64,000 bases of DNA, taken from Priestia megaterium NBRC 15308 = ATCC 14581 (lineage in GTDB: Bacteria > Bacillota > Bacilli > Bacillales > Bacillaceae_H). Shown here piece after piece: positions 63,159 to 64,000 of this stretch (position 1 is its first letter; each line of letters begins with the position of its first letter). The notes under the pieces are model-generated. The model ran no database searches. It saw only the letters and a list, made by a program, of their open reading frames with translations, and was not told where the DNA came from. The stretch is from the NCBI RefSeq assembly GCF_000832985.1, contig NZ_CP009920.1, positions 4,396,501 through 4,460,500 of the forward strand, given 5' to 3'. The position numbers and the translations under genes were made by a program.

Positions 63159-64000
63159 ATGACAAGTCATAACAAAGAAAACAAAGCTGCAGTCGAGCAG
63201 TATAGCAAAGGGAAAATTTTGTGGCAATTAACCCGTCCTCATACGCTAACAGCATCGTTTGTACCGGTTTTGATTGGTACAGTTCTAGCCATGTTTTATG
63301 GCCATGTGAACGTTTGGATGTTTCTTGCGATGCTTTTTTCATGTTTGTGGATTCAAATTGCGACGAACTTATTTAACGAGTACTATGATTTTAAACGCGG
63401 GTTAGACACAGAAGACTCCGTAGGTATCGGAGGAGCTATCGTCAGACACGGAATGAAACCGAAAACGGTATTAAATTTAGCACTGATTTCTTATGGAATT
63501 GCTCTTATTTTAGGTGTATATATATGTGCAAACAGCAGCTGGTGGCTTGCTTTAGTTGGATTAGTAGGTATGGCGATTGGTTATTTGTATACGGGCGGAC
63601 CGCTTCCGATTGCGTATACGCCGTTTGGAGAATTATTTTCAGGTCTTTGCATGGGTGCCATGTTCGTTTTAATTTCATTTTTTATTCAAACAAATACCGT
63701 AACGTCTGAAAGCATCTTTGTATCACTTCCGATTGCGATTTTAGTAGGGGCGATTAATTTGTCTAACAACATTCGCGATATAGAAGAAGACACAAAAGGC
63801 GGACGACGTACGCTAGCTATTTTATTAGGTTCCAAAAATGCGATTAGATTTTTAGCTGCTTTGTTTGGCATTGCGTATATTTGGACCGTTGCATTAGTGG
63901 TATTCTTCGGTATTAGCCCTTGGATTTTCTTAGTGTTTCTTAGTGCACCTAAGCCAATTCAAGCCGTACAAGCATTTGTACGCGGAGAGCTTATTGCGAT
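63159..64000 (+). CDS. menA: 1,4-dihydroxy-2-naphthoate polyprenyltransferase (3' end outside window)
   Basis: Open from the ATG at 63159 to the window edge (280 codons). It starts MTSHNKENKAAVEQYSKGKI and then follows B. subtilis MenA closely: LWQLTRPHTLTASFVPVLIG, the first prenyl-diphosphate motif NEYYDFKRGLD and the second NNIRDIEEDTKGGRR. An integral membrane UbiA-family enzyme that joins the isoprenoid tail to dihydroxynaphthoate in menaquinone synthesis. GAAGGGAAGAGG lies upstream; the ATG three bases earlier is an alternative. Confidence 0.95.
   Translation, partial: MTSHNKENKAAVEQYSKGKILWQLTRPHTLTASFVPVLIGTVLAMFYGHVNVWMFLAMLFSCLWIQIATNLFNEYYDFKRGLDTEDSVGIGGAIVRHGMKPKTVLNLALISYGIALILGVYICANSSWWLALVGLVGMAIGYLYTGGPLPIAYTPFGELFSGLCMGAMFVLISFFIQTNTVTSESIFVSLPIAILVGAINLSNNIRDIEEDTKGGRRTLAILLGSKNAIRFLAALFGIAYIWTVALVVFFGISPWIFLVFLSAPKPIQAVQAFVRGELIA

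Noticed and set aside
63031-63342. 103-codon minus-strand frame over the menA start
   Set aside because: Antisense to the menA ribosome site and coding start; no ribosome site of its own.
1-64000. CRISPR arrays, insertion sequences, prophage or replication origin
   Set aside because: No regularly spaced repeats, transposase, integrase, phage structural genes or DnaA-box cluster seen in my reading of the window.

Overview
The window looks like a chromosomal segment of a spore-forming Bacillaceae species, most likely the Priestia (Bacillus) megaterium group. Supporting markers are spore photoproduct lyase with SplA, a GerA/GerB/GerC germination operon, a YjcZ-type small sporulation protein, YtoQ, YkpA, YflT, MenA very close to the B. 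subtilis protein, strong AGGAGG-type ribosome sites, and frequent TTG/GTG starts. Species assignment is inference; nothing in the window proves it.

Layout. (1) 1-7250 is an AT-rich accessory stretch. It holds a TIR-domain protein running off the left edge, a small zinc-ribbon protein, a lipoprotein, an unrecognised two-gene module (2531-4336), a frameshifted metallo-beta-lactamase-fold gene and two GNAT acetyltransferases. It reads as a defence/transfer island. (2) 7283-9605 is a hydrolase / AraC regulator / EamA exporter cluster, facing ykpA. (3) 11643-15674 is a ger operon with an extra 41-residue membrane peptide. (4) 15836-25204 contains ytoQ, an ABC-2 exporter, a SAM-riboswitch-controlled NhaC-type (MetT-like) transporter, a LacI regulator with its own palindromic operator, splA-splB and membrane or hypothetical genes. 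(5) 25332-34894 contains topB, a YrvL-like protein, an NADH oxidase with three TGTGA-N6-TCACA operators, an orphan gerB plus small D-type subunit next to a dead gerB relic, a zinc alcohol dehydrogenase and a PLD-family synthase. (6) 35121-35393 carries three tRNAs (Trp, Leu, Gly). (7) 35609-45128 contains a second NhaC-type transporter, another gerB relic, yjcZ, a VanW protein, a FUSC protein and stress genes. (8) 45533-51761 looks like a spore-surface locus: a Cys/His-repeat protein, two proteins sharing an N-terminal leader, two tiny beta-barrel-like proteins, and a three-gene glycosyltransferase/pyruvyltransferase operon with a SigK-like promoter. (9) 51946-62539 contains recQ, then a sigma-54 regulator with its target operon (ureohydrolase, aldehyde dehydrogenase, NCS1 permease), then a Suv3-like RNA helicase. 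(10) menA runs off the right edge.

How genes work together. The sigma-54 module is the clearest functional unit. A PAS/AAA+ regulator is followed by a row of ATTC..GAAT dyads, a -24/-12 promoter and genes able to import and break down a guanidino compound or polyamine. Similar terminator-region sequences flank the module, which suggests it was inserted as a block. Germination genes recur as one complete operon, one orphan permease and two decayed permease tails, so this segment has gained and lost germinant receptors. Two copies of a terminator-associated repeat (33.2 kb and 62.6 kb) differ by an exact 85-bp deletion between short direct repeats.
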